Counted from the first letter of the stretch, positions 1 to 8,580 are shown. The stretch is 29,550 bases of DNA from Strigomonas culicis (GCA_000482145.1 AUXH01000196.1:1-29550); one strand, 5' to 3'. Made by a program: numbers and translations. Notes: a model not told the origin generated them from the sequence alone.

Positions 1-2
<2 letters not shown>

Positions 3-59
<57 letters not shown>
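3..59. repeat. (TA)n microsatellite
   Basis: About 28 perfect TA dinucleotide units run to the window edge, so the true length is unknown. Such tracts can form cruciforms and vary in length between strains or assemblies. Confidence 0.97.
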
Positions 60-62
<3 letters not shown>

Positions 63-300
63 AAGCATAAACGGGCGTATTCTTTTTTTTTGTGTTTTTA
101 TTTTTATTTTTTTTTATTTGGTTAAATGCACTAAAAATAATCTGACATTGCAGATGCAAGGATTCCTCCATGTATCTGCAAAAGCTCTCAGAAGGGTCTG
201 AATCGTAATGGACGGAGGGGCTGCTGAGGAAGTCCTTATTGTAACAGAATGCTTTTGATGCCTCCTTTACCGTGATTGGTGTGCCCCCGCTCCTTGCTCT

Positions 301-344
301 CCTCCATTGTACCTCCTCCCCCTGCTCGTCTTTCCTTCTGATAG
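301..344 (+). promoter_or_regulatory. Pyrimidine tract and trans-splice acceptor for the reductase gene
   Basis: A C/T-rich run ends in GATAG with the AG at 343-344. The first ATG after this AG is at 373, giving a predicted 5' UTR of 28 nt. This supports 373 as the start and excludes the upstream in-frame TTG at 307. Confidence 0.6.
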
Positions 345-372
345 AGATACGTGTGTGCGTGGACTGTTCGAT

Positions 373-1098
373 ATGCCTTGGTGCGTATCCGGCAAGGTGG
401 GCCTGATCACCGGCGCGTCGTGCGGCCTGGGCCGCGAGATCACCCGGCGGCTGGCTACCAGCCACGGTATGACGTTGGTGTGCGTCTCGCGCCGCGACTG
501 GGCGGCCGACCTCCCGGAGGGCTGCCGCGGCATGACAGCCGACATCCGGAGCGGCGCGGCCTGCGACCAGCTGCTGCGGCACGTGCGCCAGGAGCTCGGC
601 CCCGTCTCCGTGCTCGTGAACTGCGCCGGCGTCACGCAGAACAAACTGCACGCGGTGTCGTCCGACGCGGACTACGACGTGGTGATGGACACGAATGTGC
701 GGGGCGCCCTCAACGTGACGCGCGCCGCGCTGCGCCACGGCGGGCTGCTGCAGGGCGGCGGCGGCAGCGTTGTCCACATCGGCTCGACGGTTGGCCTCAC
801 CGGGAACAAGGGACAGGTGCTCTACGCCGCCTCCAAGGCCGCCCTCAGCGCGGCGTCCAAGTCGTGGGCGAAGGAGTACGGCGCGAAGAATATCCGCTTC
901 AACGTCGTGGCGCCCGGGCTGATCGAGGGCGGCGGGATGGGCGCGACGCTGAGCGACGCGCAGCGCGAGGCGTGGCGCCAGAGCTGTCCGCTCGGCAGAT
1001 TGGCCACCGTCGAGGACGTGGCCGACGTGGTGGTCTCCGTTCTCTTGTCCTCCTATGTGAACGGGCAGACGATTGCAGTGGACGGTGGTGCGAGCTGA
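373..1098 (+). CDS. Short-chain dehydrogenase/reductase, 3-oxoacyl-ACP reductase (FabG/CBR4) type
   Basis: This is a 241-residue classical SDR, very close to the length of bacterial FabG. The nucleotide-binding motif TGASCGLG is at residues 13-20, NCAG at 83-86, and the catalytic tetrad is N108, S138, Y151 and K155 (YAASK). The Ser/Tyr/Lys spacing is that of the family. The end, NGQTIAVDGG, is the usual SDR C-terminus. Family knowledge suggests NAD(P)H-dependent reduction of 3-oxoacyl thioesters, as in type II (mitochondrial) fatty acid synthesis; the true substrate is inferred. No clear mitochondrial presequence is seen on the form starting at 373. That ATG is the first after the predicted splice acceptor and sits just before the first beta strand. 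Other SDR substrates such as quinones or carbonyl compounds are possible. The class is sure, the exact reaction moderately so. Confidence 0.92.
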   Translation: MPWCVSGKVGLITGASCGLGREITRRLATSHGMTLVCVSRRDWAADLPEGCRGMTADIRSGAACDQLLRHVRQELGPVSVLVNCAGVTQNKLHAVSSDADYDVVMDTNVRGALNVTRAALRHGGLLQGGGGSVVHIGSTVGLTGNKGQVLYAASKAALSAASKSWAKEYGAKNIRFNVVAPGLIEGGGMGATLSDAQREAWRQSCPLGRLATVEDVADVVVSVLLSSYVNGQTIAVDGGAS

Positions 1099-1224
1099 TA
1101 ACATTACATAACCGTTGTTTAATTGCTTTCCTTTACTCTTTCTTCTTCTTGACTCTCTCCTCCGTCTCCCCCCCACTTCGTCATGACGTCACTCTCATCA
1201 AAAAACATCGCAATGCTTGACTGA

Positions 1225-1272
1225 CTCTCTTTCTCCCCCCTCCCTCCCTTTGTCACACACACAATCGTGTAG
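1225..1272 (+). promoter_or_regulatory. Pyrimidine tract and trans-splice acceptor for the coiled-coil gene
   Basis: A strong C/T run (about 1225-1252) is followed by CA repeats and the first AG at 1271-1272. The next ATG is at 1357, giving a predicted 5' UTR of 84 nt without upstream ATGs. Confidence 0.6.
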
Positions 1273-1356
1273 TCTTCGTGGTATTATCCATATCAAAAGA
1301 ACCACCTTAGTATAATCGCGAACAGGGATAGGCCGCACCCACGAGAGAGACCTGTC

Positions 1357-2607
1357 ATGAAGCGTGGCTCCCTGCGCGACCAGTTCAACGAGGCGCAGGT
1401 GCTGCCCTCCTACATCACGGACCGGCGAGAGAAGGTGCGCACGGTGGTGGAGCAGAACAGCACCGGGCCGTACCGCAGCCTGTCGGTGGCCGTCGAGCAA
1501 CTGAAGGGCCACGTCGCGCTTCTCCGCGAGAGTTGCGACGTCGTGGAGGGGTCCGTGTTGGCGCTGGGCGTGCCCACCGCCCACCGCCTCATCACGAACC
1601 TGTCGGAGGTGCGCGAGACGCTGGAGCAGCTGCAGGTGCTCTGGCTCGGCGCGCAGGCCGCGTCGCGCGGGACGAACCGGCTGTGGGAGGAGCTCTACGA
1701 CTCGCTCGGCGACGCCTTCCACTCCCTGCGCCAGCGCAACGAGGCGCTCGAGCGCGAGACGCAGCAGGTGCTGCGCGGGGAGGACCGGCGCGAGGCCACG
1801 GTGGACCGGGCGATCCAGTACGTGCTCGCGGTCGTTGCCGAGCGCGCGCAGTGGCAGGAGGCGCACCGCCACAACCCGCAGCAGCTGCCGCTGGACGAGG
1901 CCTCCTTCGCGGAGAGGACGAAGGGCGCCCTCGATGCCCTCTACGCGCTGCGGCCCGCCGGCGACGGGGGCGGCCTGCCGATCGCCAAAGTCGGCGTGAA
2001 CCGCGTGGATGACTCCGATGCGATTGGCAAGCGCTGGGGCTCGGCCGAGAACACGCGCCACGCGCTCCTCACGCCCTCCAGCCGCCTGCACTACGTGCCG
2101 CCGGCGGAGGAGGTGGCGCTGCTGCGCGACGTGCTGCGGCTTGGCACGGGGAGCACGACGCTGATGAAGGACATCCAGATGGAGCGAGCGCGGCTCCTGG
2201 ACGTCCAGGAGGCCGTGCGCGCCCAGTGCGCGGCTAGCAAGGCCGCCGTGCGCAACACGCGCCAGGAGCTCAGCACACTCCGGCACTTCCTGCGGCACTG
2301 CTTAGACACGAAGGCGCCCTTCGCGAACAACAAGGATCAGCTGCTGAAGATGCTGGACGAGCGGGTTGCGGAGGAGGTGCGCAGCCGCCTGGCGCTGCAG
2401 CAGGCCCAGTGGGTGCACCAGCAGCAGCAGTTCCGTGCCGGCGCCAACTCCTTCGACCCGGCGATGCAGGCGTCGCGCCTCAGCTCCTCCACGTCGTCGG
2501 ACGACCGCACGCCGCCCCTCATCGAGGAGGAGATCGAGCAGCTGCGCCAGTGGAACAAGGGGAAGGACACCGGGAAGTTCATTTTCCCCCGCGACTCCAC
2601 TGTGTAG
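1357..2607 (+). CDS. Unrecognised coiled-coil protein, 416 aa
   Basis: I do not recognise this protein. It is soluble-looking, with no signal peptide or membrane segment. Much of it is rich in Glu, Gln, Arg and Leu with heptad-like spacing: about residues 45-165, and 250-370 with runs such as EEVALLRDVL and QELSTLRHFL. This suggests long coiled coils. A Gly/Pro-rich break lies near residue 200. The tail is short and charged and ends GKFIFPRDSTV, which may be a conserved binding motif. Codon use is strongly GC-biased like its neighbours, so it is a real gene. The start is the first ATG after a good splice acceptor. A cytoskeletal, flagellar or scaffold role would be typical for such a protein in this group, but that is only a guess. 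Confidence 0.82.
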   Translation: MKRGSLRDQFNEAQVLPSYITDRREKVRTVVEQNSTGPYRSLSVAVEQLKGHVALLRESCDVVEGSVLALGVPTAHRLITNLSEVRETLEQLQVLWLGAQAASRGTNRLWEELYDSLGDAFHSLRQRNEALERETQQVLRGEDRREATVDRAIQYVLAVVAERAQWQEAHRHNPQQLPLDEASFAERTKGALDALYALRPAGDGGGLPIAKVGVNRVDDSDAIGKRWGSAENTRHALLTPSSRLHYVPPAEEVALLRDVLRLGTGSTTLMKDIQMERARLLDVQEAVRAQCAASKAAVRNTRQELSTLRHFLRHCLDTKAPFANNKDQLLKMLDERVAEEVRSRLALQQAQWVHQQQQFRAGANSFDPAMQASRLSSSTSSDDRTPPLIEEEIEQLRQWNKGKDTGKFIFPRDSTV

Positions 2608-2914
2608 TGCGGCAGTGGCACGCGTTGGGGTGGACCGGGCGCGACGGTGCGTGACCACGTCACTGCGTCATTCGGCTGAGATATGTAAACTATTACTACT
2701 GTTCTTCTTATTTGTTAGATAGTTACTGATCTTCTCGTGCGTATGTGTGCGGTGGGAACTGGTTGCCGTTGCACTTCTCAATTCTGCTCCTGTGTCTCAT
2801 CTACACTTCCAATACATCTTTCCGCCTCTCCTCTCCGTACTGTTAAGGCCGTGCGCATCGTGATAGGCTATCCATTTGTTACAACTTCGCTCTAATTGCT
2901 GTTTTCCACTCGTG
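2608..2914. other. Intergenic spacer between coiled-coil gene and first kinase
   Basis: No gene is seen. The spacer holds the 3' UTR of the coiled-coil gene and C/T-rich runs from about 2770 that lead to the kinase splice acceptor. Confidence 0.6.
2817..2847 (+). promoter_or_regulatory. Pyrimidine tract and trans-splice acceptor for the first kinase
   Basis: A C/T-rich run is followed by the first AG at 2846-2847. The first ATG downstream is 2915, a predicted 5' UTR of 67 nt. The longer frame from 2876 begins with TTG and is not used as the start. Confidence 0.6.
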
Positions 2915-3751
2915 ATGTCCTTCGAGGCGCAGTACGACATGGAGGCGAGTCCCTTCGCCCGCGGCGCGAAGGTTCTCGTTCACCAGTGCCGCAGCCGCGC
3001 GACCGGCGCCGTGTGCGCCGCGAAGGTGTACGCCAAGGCGGATATCCCGCATCGGCGCTACGACAAGTGCCTGCTGGAGGCGGAGATCGGCCGGGCGGTG
3101 CCCGCGCACCCCAACGTGATGCGCGTGCTGGAGGTCTTCGACGAGGCGGAGCGCGTGGTGCTGGTGTGCGAGTACATGAAGGGCGGCACGCTGTTCGAGC
3201 TGCTGACGACCGGCGGGCCGCTGCCGGAGGACCGGGCCGGTCGCCTCACGTACCAGCTGCTGCAGGGGCTCGACCACCTCCACAAGAGCGGCGTGATGCA
3301 CCGCGACATCAAACCGGAGAACCTCTTCTTCCGCAGTGGCGCGCGGGACGTCATTGTCATCGGGGACTTCGGCTTCGCGACAACGGAGATCCCGTCCACC
3401 GGCTACATGGGCTCCCCGCAGTACAGCGCGCCGGAGCTTGCGCTCATCGGCCTCCACCGCGACGAGGCCAGCGCGCTGAAGGCGATGTACAACGAGAAGT
3501 GCGACCTGTGGTCCATCGGCGTCGTCCTCTTCGTCATGCTCACCGGCCTGCTGCCATTCGACGGTCTCACACCGAACGAGGTGTTCACTTCCGTTGTAAA
3601 GAACACGATGCCGTTCAACAAACCGGCGTGCCGCGCCATCACACCCAGCGCGAAGCAGTTCATCCTGTCCCTGACCGCGTCCAACCCCAGCAAGCGACCA
3701 ACCGCGACAGCCGCGCTGCGAAGCCCTTGGCTGTCGGCCTACAAGTACTGA
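2915..3751 (+). CDS. Minimal CAMK-like Ser/Thr protein kinase, 278 aa
   Basis: This protein is almost only a kinase domain. It keeps the ATP-binding Lys37 (CAAKVY), the alpha-C Glu57, the catalytic loop HRDIKPEN (residues 129-136, Asp131), DFG (151-153) and APE (172-174), and a CDLWSIGV helix F followed by LTGLLPFDG, which is typical of the CAMK group. The glycine-rich loop is poor: the stretch around residues 14-22 has a single Gly (FARGAKV) instead of GxGxxG. Catalysis is still plausible because all other key residues are present. The activation segment has candidate phospho-sites (S/T around residues 159-168). There is no N- or C-terminal regulatory extension and no membrane anchor. It lies next to a second CAMK-like kinase with a similar YNEKCD(L/I)WS region, perhaps an old tandem pair. 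Substrates are unknown. Confidence 0.93.
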   Translation: MSFEAQYDMEASPFARGAKVLVHQCRSRATGAVCAAKVYAKADIPHRRYDKCLLEAEIGRAVPAHPNVMRVLEVFDEAERVVLVCEYMKGGTLFELLTTGGPLPEDRAGRLTYQLLQGLDHLHKSGVMHRDIKPENLFFRSGARDVIVIGDFGFATTEIPSTGYMGSPQYSAPELALIGLHRDEASALKAMYNEKCDLWSIGVVLFVMLTGLLPFDGLTPNEVFTSVVKNTMPFNKPACRAITPSAKQFILSLTASNPSKRPTATAALRSPWLSAYKY

Positions 3752-4206
3752 GACGATCACAGCCACACCGCATCAATACGAGAGTACAACATACTTACAG
3801 AGAGGCTAAGGCGATCCCTTCGCCTCTCTTCCCACATTCTGTATTTGTGTATTATTGATAGACACGATTTTTTTCTCTCTTGATGCAGCAGTACGTGGTA
3901 TTGAGCATCAAAGCGAAATGAAATGAAACAAAAGGCCTTTTCCTTTTATCCTCTTCCTTTCTTTGCCGTTGATCTTCATGCACAAGAAGAGAACGATGTC
4001 TATGCCCCTTTCACACTATTTTTCTCTCCCCCCTCTCTCATCCTTTCGTTCTACTGCTTCACTGCAGCTGTCGTAAGTTGCAAATAAGTGAGTCGTTTTC
4101 GTTTGTGTTTCTGTCACGATATAGCTCTTCGTTTTGTTGTTACTTTCCATTGTAATCATTATTATTTAAGCGTGATCATTTTATTCCCCCCTTTTTTGCG
4201 CTCACG
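3752..4206. other. Intergenic spacer between the two kinases
   Basis: No gene is seen. It contains AT-rich 3' UTR sequence, a strong C/T tract with a splice acceptor at 4066-4067, and then a predicted 5' UTR of 139 nt for the second kinase. I see no ATG in that UTR. Confidence 0.6.
4019..4067 (+). promoter_or_regulatory. Pyrimidine tract and trans-splice acceptor for the second kinase
   Basis: A nearly pure C/T tract ends in ACTGCAG, with the AG at 4066-4067, close to a consensus 3' splice site. The first ATG afterwards is 4207. Confidence 0.65.
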
Positions 4207-5889
4207 ATGGCTACCGCTCAGCCTTCCAAAGGCCATTTCAAGGATAGCTACACACTGAACGAACGCATCGGCAAGGGTGCCTACGCCGTGGTGTACGGCT
4301 GCACGCAGAATGGGACCGGTAGGACGTACGCCGTCAAGGTGGTGGACAAATCCAAGACGGGCCCCAAGGACATCGATGACCTCGCGCACGAGATCAACAT
4401 CATGGACGAGATCGGCTACCACCCGCACGTGGTGCAGGTCATCCAGTGGTTCTCGACGGAGCGCCATCTGTACATTGTGATGGACATGCTGAACGGCGGC
4501 ATGCTGTTCGATCGCATTGTGCAGATGAAGCACTACACGGAGAGCCACGCCTCGCAGCTGATCAACAACCTACTGCAGGCACTCGCCCACGTCCACTCAA
4601 AGGGTATCATCCACCGCGACCTGAAGCCAGAGAACCTGCTGCTGCGCTACGCTGCGAACGACGTACAGTCTGGCGCTGCGCACATGACAGACGTTTGCCT
4701 CGCGGATTTCGGCCTAGCCGGCTACATCCCCAGCACGACGTGCTGCGGCTCCCCGTCGTACATCGCGCCGGAGGTCATCAACGTGGGGTACTACCGCTCC
4801 AGCACGGTGCCGTACAACGAGAAGTGCGACATCTGGTCGCTCGGCGTCATCACGTACATCCTCATTAGCGGGAAGATGCCCTTTCACGGCGCCAACTTCA
4901 AGGAGACCTTCTTCCGCATCGTGCAGAACAAGTGGGAGTTCGTCGGCGACGTGTGGAAGCAGGTGACGCCGAGCGCGGTGGAGTTCATCCGGCTCTGCCT
5001 CACGCCGGACCCCGAGCGGCGCCCCTCCGCCAAGGCACTGCTCGCGCACACGTGGATTAGGGACGCCCAGCCGGAGGTGCACTTGTCGGACAGTCTCGAG
5101 GGCCTCCGCAAGTTCAACGCGCAGCAGAAGATGCGGGCGGCGGTGCGCGTCTTCTGCTGGACGCAGAGCCTGCTGGGCCGGCTCGACCGCACGCCGCCCT
5201 TCATGCGCTACCTGCGCCACGAGGACATCTACTCCACCATCGTCACCCACCAGTCGCAGACGGACCCCAAGAAGGCGCACCAGGTGGACTACGGCAGGGC
5301 GCTGCGGCACGGCGAGAGGGGCTGGCGCATGCAGGACTGCTGCACCTGCACCTCCGAGATGGTGTGCCGCCACATCCAGAACGTACACGAGTACCTCTTC
5401 GTCGGCAAGCGCACCATGGACGTGTTCCCCTTCATCGATGAGCTCAAGATGATGCGCGCGGAGGCGGAGGCGGACCTCGCGGAGAGCCCGAAGGACGCCA
5501 CCGCGGCGGAGAAGCTGAGGAAGACCATTTACTCAATCGAGGCGGCCTGCGTCTTCTCGGACGAGCTCGCGAAGGTGCCCCGCGACAACCTGAAGCCGAA
5601 CCTGATGCTGGATGGGTCGCGCAACAACATGTTCCGCACTTCTGGCGGCTCACGCGCCGTCGTGGACTCAGAGCAGGAGGAGGTCGCGAAGAAGCTCGCG
5701 GAGCGCTTCAGGGCGCGCAAGGCCAACGAGGCGAAGAAGGCGATGGAGGTGAACCCCGCTGTGCCCATACCTGCCGCGCCCTCTCCACTGGCTTTCAAGA
5801 ATGCTGAGAAGCCGGCCACTGTTCAGAAGACGTCTTCGCCGACGTGCTCCTCCGGCAAGTCGAAGAAGATGGGCATAGGCAGGTGCTAG
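4207..5889 (+). CDS. CAMK-like Ser/Thr protein kinase with CaMK-type regulatory helix, 560 aa
   Basis: A complete kinase domain covers about residues 15-284: glycine loop GKGAYAVVY (22-30), Lys44, alpha-C Glu62, HRDLKPEN (136-143, Asp138), DFG (167-169), GSPSYIAPE (181-189) and a CDIWSLGV helix F. Right after it, residues 300-324 (LRKFNAQQKMRAAV and following) match the basic amphipathic helix that follows the domain in CaM-dependent kinases, the autoinhibitory/calmodulin-binding segment. Next come a cysteine-rich patch with CCTC at 378-381, C387, H389 and H394, a charged coiled-coil-like stretch (about 410-450) and a low-complexity Lys/Ala/Pro tail. No EF-hands are seen, so it is not a CDPK. 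The start is the first ATG after a good splice acceptor. I infer a Ca2+/calmodulin-responsive or related CAMK; the regulation is untested. Confidence 0.96.
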   Translation: MATAQPSKGHFKDSYTLNERIGKGAYAVVYGCTQNGTGRTYAVKVVDKSKTGPKDIDDLAHEINIMDEIGYHPHVVQVIQWFSTERHLYIVMDMLNGGMLFDRIVQMKHYTESHASQLINNLLQALAHVHSKGIIHRDLKPENLLLRYAANDVQSGAAHMTDVCLADFGLAGYIPSTTCCGSPSYIAPEVINVGYYRSSTVPYNEKCDIWSLGVITYILISGKMPFHGANFKETFFRIVQNKWEFVGDVWKQVTPSAVEFIRLCLTPDPERRPSAKALLAHTWIRDAQPEVHLSDSLEGLRKFNAQQKMRAAVRVFCWTQSLLGRLDRTPPFMRYLRHEDIYSTIVTHQSQTDPKKAHQVDYGRALRHGERGWRMQDCCTCTSEMVCRHIQNVHEYLFVGKRTMDVFPFIDELKMMRAEAEADLAESPKDATAAEKLRKTIYSIEAACVFSDELAKVPRDNLKPNLMLDGSRNNMFRTSGGSRAVVDSEQEEVAKKLAERFRARKANEAKKAMEVNPAVPIPAAPSPLAFKNAEKPATVQKTSSPTCSSGKSKKMGIGRC

Positions 5890-6903
5890 GCGGCACGCAG
5901 GCGGCCATCACGCGCGCTCATCAAATTGCCTCTGACTCTTCGCTCTTCCGCTTTTGTGGTGCAACACTTCCTTCTCGCTTCTTTCTACTGACGTGTTCTA
6001 ACGATTTCGTGTCTTCTTTTTTTCTTTTTCTTTTTTATTTTTGATTTGAGTTGTTTTTTTTGTTTATTCATTGTTTTGTCTTTCTCTCACGGTAGAGCCT
6101 TTGTTGAAGTACCTTGTTCTCATTTTTGGTTGTTCCCCGATGCTGTTGCAGTGGCCGTATAATACTATTAAAGAAGAAAAAAAAAGAATGGAAGAAGTGA
6201 AACAGACACATATAGCAGTCGTAAATGAAGAGTTTTCGAATTTGATAAAAGAAAAGGAAAAAAAATAGAACTCGTTTCTTATTCTTGAAATCCACAATTG
6301 GACACTTTCTACTATCTGTGTTGATGTTTTCTCTTACAATAGAGAGCAAAAAAATCATAATGACACTAATTGCCACTTCTGATATAGTCTTTGCGAGCTT
6401 CTGTTTTTTTTTTTTATCGTTTTTTTTTTTTGTCTCATCACATCATACATAATGAAACAAAAGAAATATCAATTCGTAGTTGACTTCTTTTTTTATCCCT
6501 TTTGTTCGATGTGCTGGAGCAACTCCAAAAAAGCAAGCGTAAAGAAAAAACAAAAACAAGAGACCATTCTTAGAACACCCAAGAGACACTTTATTATAGT
6601 TGAGCGAAGACAAATATACATACAAATAAGTTTTCTCTCTATGTTTTCTCATCATATCTACGGATTAATGGAGTTTTTTTTTTTTTGGATAATATTTAAC
6701 TGACGGAAGCACTTACGCACCATTGATTCTCGCCGTCTCTAATATTCATAATATGTCTTCGGATGACCTCCCTTGGTTTTCATTTTCCGTTCTGCATATA
6801 TCCCTCTTTTTGTCTTTCCCACACATACTCCTTCTCTCTTTCTATGCATATAGTCGTGCCATTAGACCGTACAATAGATTATCTACTCTCCCCCAACCTT
6901 AGC
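5890..6903. other. About 1 kb AT-rich intergenic region
   Basis: This is the longest spacer of the window. It consists of T-runs, A-runs and AT-rich sequence with long T tracts near 6401-6431 and 6673-6686. The ATG frame at 6452-6703 is Lys/Phe/Ile-rich low-complexity sequence unlike any gene here and is not called. I see no tRNA-like or snoRNA-like structure by eye. It ends in the splice signal of PRP19. Confidence 0.6.
6801..6853 (+). promoter_or_regulatory. Pyrimidine tract and trans-splice acceptor for PRP19
   Basis: C/T-rich sequence is followed by GCATATAG with the AG at 6852-6853. The next ATG is 6904, exactly where homology to PRP19 begins. The in-frame upstream ATGs at 6763 and 6844 would lie before the acceptor. 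Confidence 0.6.
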
Positions 6904-8328
6904 ATGCTGTGCTGCATCAGCAACCAGGTCCCGCAGGAGCCCGTCGTGGGTCGGGCGAGCGGCTGCCTCTTCGAGCGCCGTCTGATCGAGCGCTACATCG
7001 AGGAGCACGGGTGCTGCCCCGTCACCGGCGCGCCGCTGCGGAAGGAGGACCTCCTGGCGGTGCGCCCGGCCGTGGCCGCGAGCGGCGCGGCGGTGCGCGG
7101 CGGGCTCGGCGCCGCCTCCGTGCCGGGGCTGCTGGAGCGGCTGCACACAGAGTGGGACGGCGTGCTGCTGGAGCAGTTCGCGCTGCGCCAGCGGCTGGCG
7201 CAGATGCAGCAGGAGCTGGCGCACGCGCTCCAGCGGCACGAGGCCGCCTGCTACGTCATCGCCGGCCTGCAGCGCGAGTGCGACGCGCTGCGGCAGGGCG
7301 CGCCGGCGCCGGGCGAGGCGCCCGCCGGCGTGCCGGACGCGGTCACCGCGGCGATGGCGCAGCAGGAGGCGCGCTGTCGCGAGGACCGGCGGCGGCGCAA
7401 GGGCCAGCCCGCGCCCGGCCGGTCGCGCGTCACCGTGTCGCACGACTTCGCGGTGGGGAGCGGCACGGCGCACTGCGTGTGCGGCACCGCCGACCACGTC
7501 TACGTCGCCGGCACGGCGGAGGCGTTTGGCGTCGTGCGCTACGACCTCGGGCGTCAGTGCGTCGCGGCGGTCGGCCGCGGCCACACGAACAGCGTCCACA
7601 CGCTGGCGGCCGCCGGCGACGCGCTCGCCTCCGCGGCGGCGGACGGGACGGTGCGCGTGTGGCGCGGCGCGGCGGAGCAGCTCCACTGCGCCCACACGCT
7701 GCGCTTTGCGAGCGGCGTGCGCGCCATGGGCCGCCGCCTCATAGGCGGGCAGTACGCCCTGTGCGCGACCGCCGGAGACGCCCTCGCGCTGGCCGACTTA
7801 GACAGCGGCGTGACGCTGCTGACGACGGACCCCACGACGGACGGCGGCACGTTCAGCGCCGTGGAGGTGCACCCCTACGGTACGCTGGCCGCGGTCGGCA
7901 CCAGCGGTGGGCGCCTCGCGCTCCACGACCTGCGGCAGATGGCCGAGGACACGACGGTGCACGTGGCGGGCGCGGATGTTCGCCAGATAGACTTTAGCGT
8001 GGACTGCTTCAGCGTCGCCGCGGCGCTGCGGAGCGGGGCGGTGCTGGTGTGGGACCTGCGGCAGCTGGACAAGCCGCTGCACACCGTCCCCGCGCGAGGG
8101 GAGGACGGCGTGCCGGCCTACGCCGCCTTCGACACCGCGGCCGGCCGCCACCTCGCGATCGCATCCGGCCGCCGCCTCGAGCTGCGTGACATGACGCAGT
8201 TCGATGCTGTGGCGTCTGAGCTGACGGTGGAGAAGGGTCTCTTTAGTGGACTTGCGTGGGCCCCAGACGGACGTCACATGGTGTCCTGCAGCGTCGACGG
8301 AGTGGTGCAGGTCTATCAGACCGAGTAG
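6904..8328 (+). CDS. PRP19: Pre-mRNA processing factor 19: U-box E3 ligase with WD40 domain
   Basis: The protein has 474 residues, slightly shorter than the human one (504). The N-terminus is a PRP19-type U-box: CCISNQVPQEPVV at residues 3-15, then FERRLIERYIEEHG and CPVTGAPL. A helical stretch follows (about 75-140, LRQRLAQMQQELA), corresponding to the tetramerising coiled coil. The rest (about 175-474) is a WD40 propeller with repeats such as ADGTVRVW near 246-253. PRP19 is the scaffold and ubiquitin ligase of the NineTeen complex, which acts on activated spliceosomes. In trypanosomatids the same machinery carries out trans-splicing of every mRNA. The gene is extremely GC-rich. Two upstream in-frame ATGs would add an extension encoded by the splice-signal region, so 6904 is preferred. 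Confidence 0.95.
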   Translation: MLCCISNQVPQEPVVGRASGCLFERRLIERYIEEHGCCPVTGAPLRKEDLLAVRPAVAASGAAVRGGLGAASVPGLLERLHTEWDGVLLEQFALRQRLAQMQQELAHALQRHEAACYVIAGLQRECDALRQGAPAPGEAPAGVPDAVTAAMAQQEARCREDRRRRKGQPAPGRSRVTVSHDFAVGSGTAHCVCGTADHVYVAGTAEAFGVVRYDLGRQCVAAVGRGHTNSVHTLAAAGDALASAAADGTVRVWRGAAEQLHCAHTLRFASGVRAMGRRLIGGQYALCATAGDALALADLDSGVTLLTTDPTTDGGTFSAVEVHPYGTLAAVGTSGGRLALHDLRQMAEDTTVHVAGADVRQIDFSVDCFSVAAALRSGAVLVWDLRQLDKPLHTVPARGEDGVPAYAAFDTAAGRHLAIASGRRLELRDMTQFDAVASELTVEKGLFSGLAWAPDGRHMVSCSVDGVVQVYQTE

Positions 8329-8526
8329 CACGGCCCTCTCTCTCTCTTCTTTTTTTTTTTTTGAATAAGCTCAACATCTCAGTTTAGTACTACTAACTTA
8401 ATCCTTTACCACATAGAAAATGATCGTCGACGAGCGAAGCGAATGCTGCGAGACTTCGCCTGTTTGTGCGCCGCATTTGGGCTGGTCGTCCCATTTTATC
8501 TCCCATCTCTCCATCGATCCGGCATG

Positions 8527-8554
8527 TCTTTCCTTCTCTCCTTTTTTCACTAAG
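8527..8554 (+). promoter_or_regulatory. Candidate trans-splice acceptor for the tubulin-tyrosine ligase gene
   Basis: A C/T run ends in CACTAAG with AG at 8553-8554. Later AGs, for example 8625-8626 after a short T run, are also possible, so this assignment is less certain than others. Confidence 0.4.
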
Positions 8555-8580
8555 CACACACACACACACACACACACACA
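8555..8580. repeat. (CA)13 microsatellite
   Basis: There are thirteen CA units just downstream of a candidate splice acceptor, so the tract may lie within the 5' UTR. Confidence 0.95.

Larger units (their letters stand above)
1..372. other. Left-edge intergenic spacer
   Basis: No gene is visible here. The spacer opens with an alternating TA tract (3-59), continues with T-rich sequence (about 81-120), and ends in the pyrimidine tract and splice acceptor of the reductase gene. If an upstream gene exists, its coding end lies outside the window. Confidence 0.7.

Noticed and set aside
351..1220. Second plus-strand frame of 289 codons overlapping the reductase
   Set aside because: Arg/Gly/Ala-rich off-frame reading of the reductase gene. 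Its start is not an ATG and it has no recognisable domain.
6071..6268. 65-codon frame in the same spacer
   Set aside because: Starts with TTG, is AT-rich, and has no splice signal or similarity.
6452..6703. ATG frame of 83 codons in the AT-rich spacer
   Set aside because: Low-complexity Lys/Phe/Ile-rich product with A/T codon use unlike all neighbours, and no AG between the T tract and its ATG to act as a splice acceptor.
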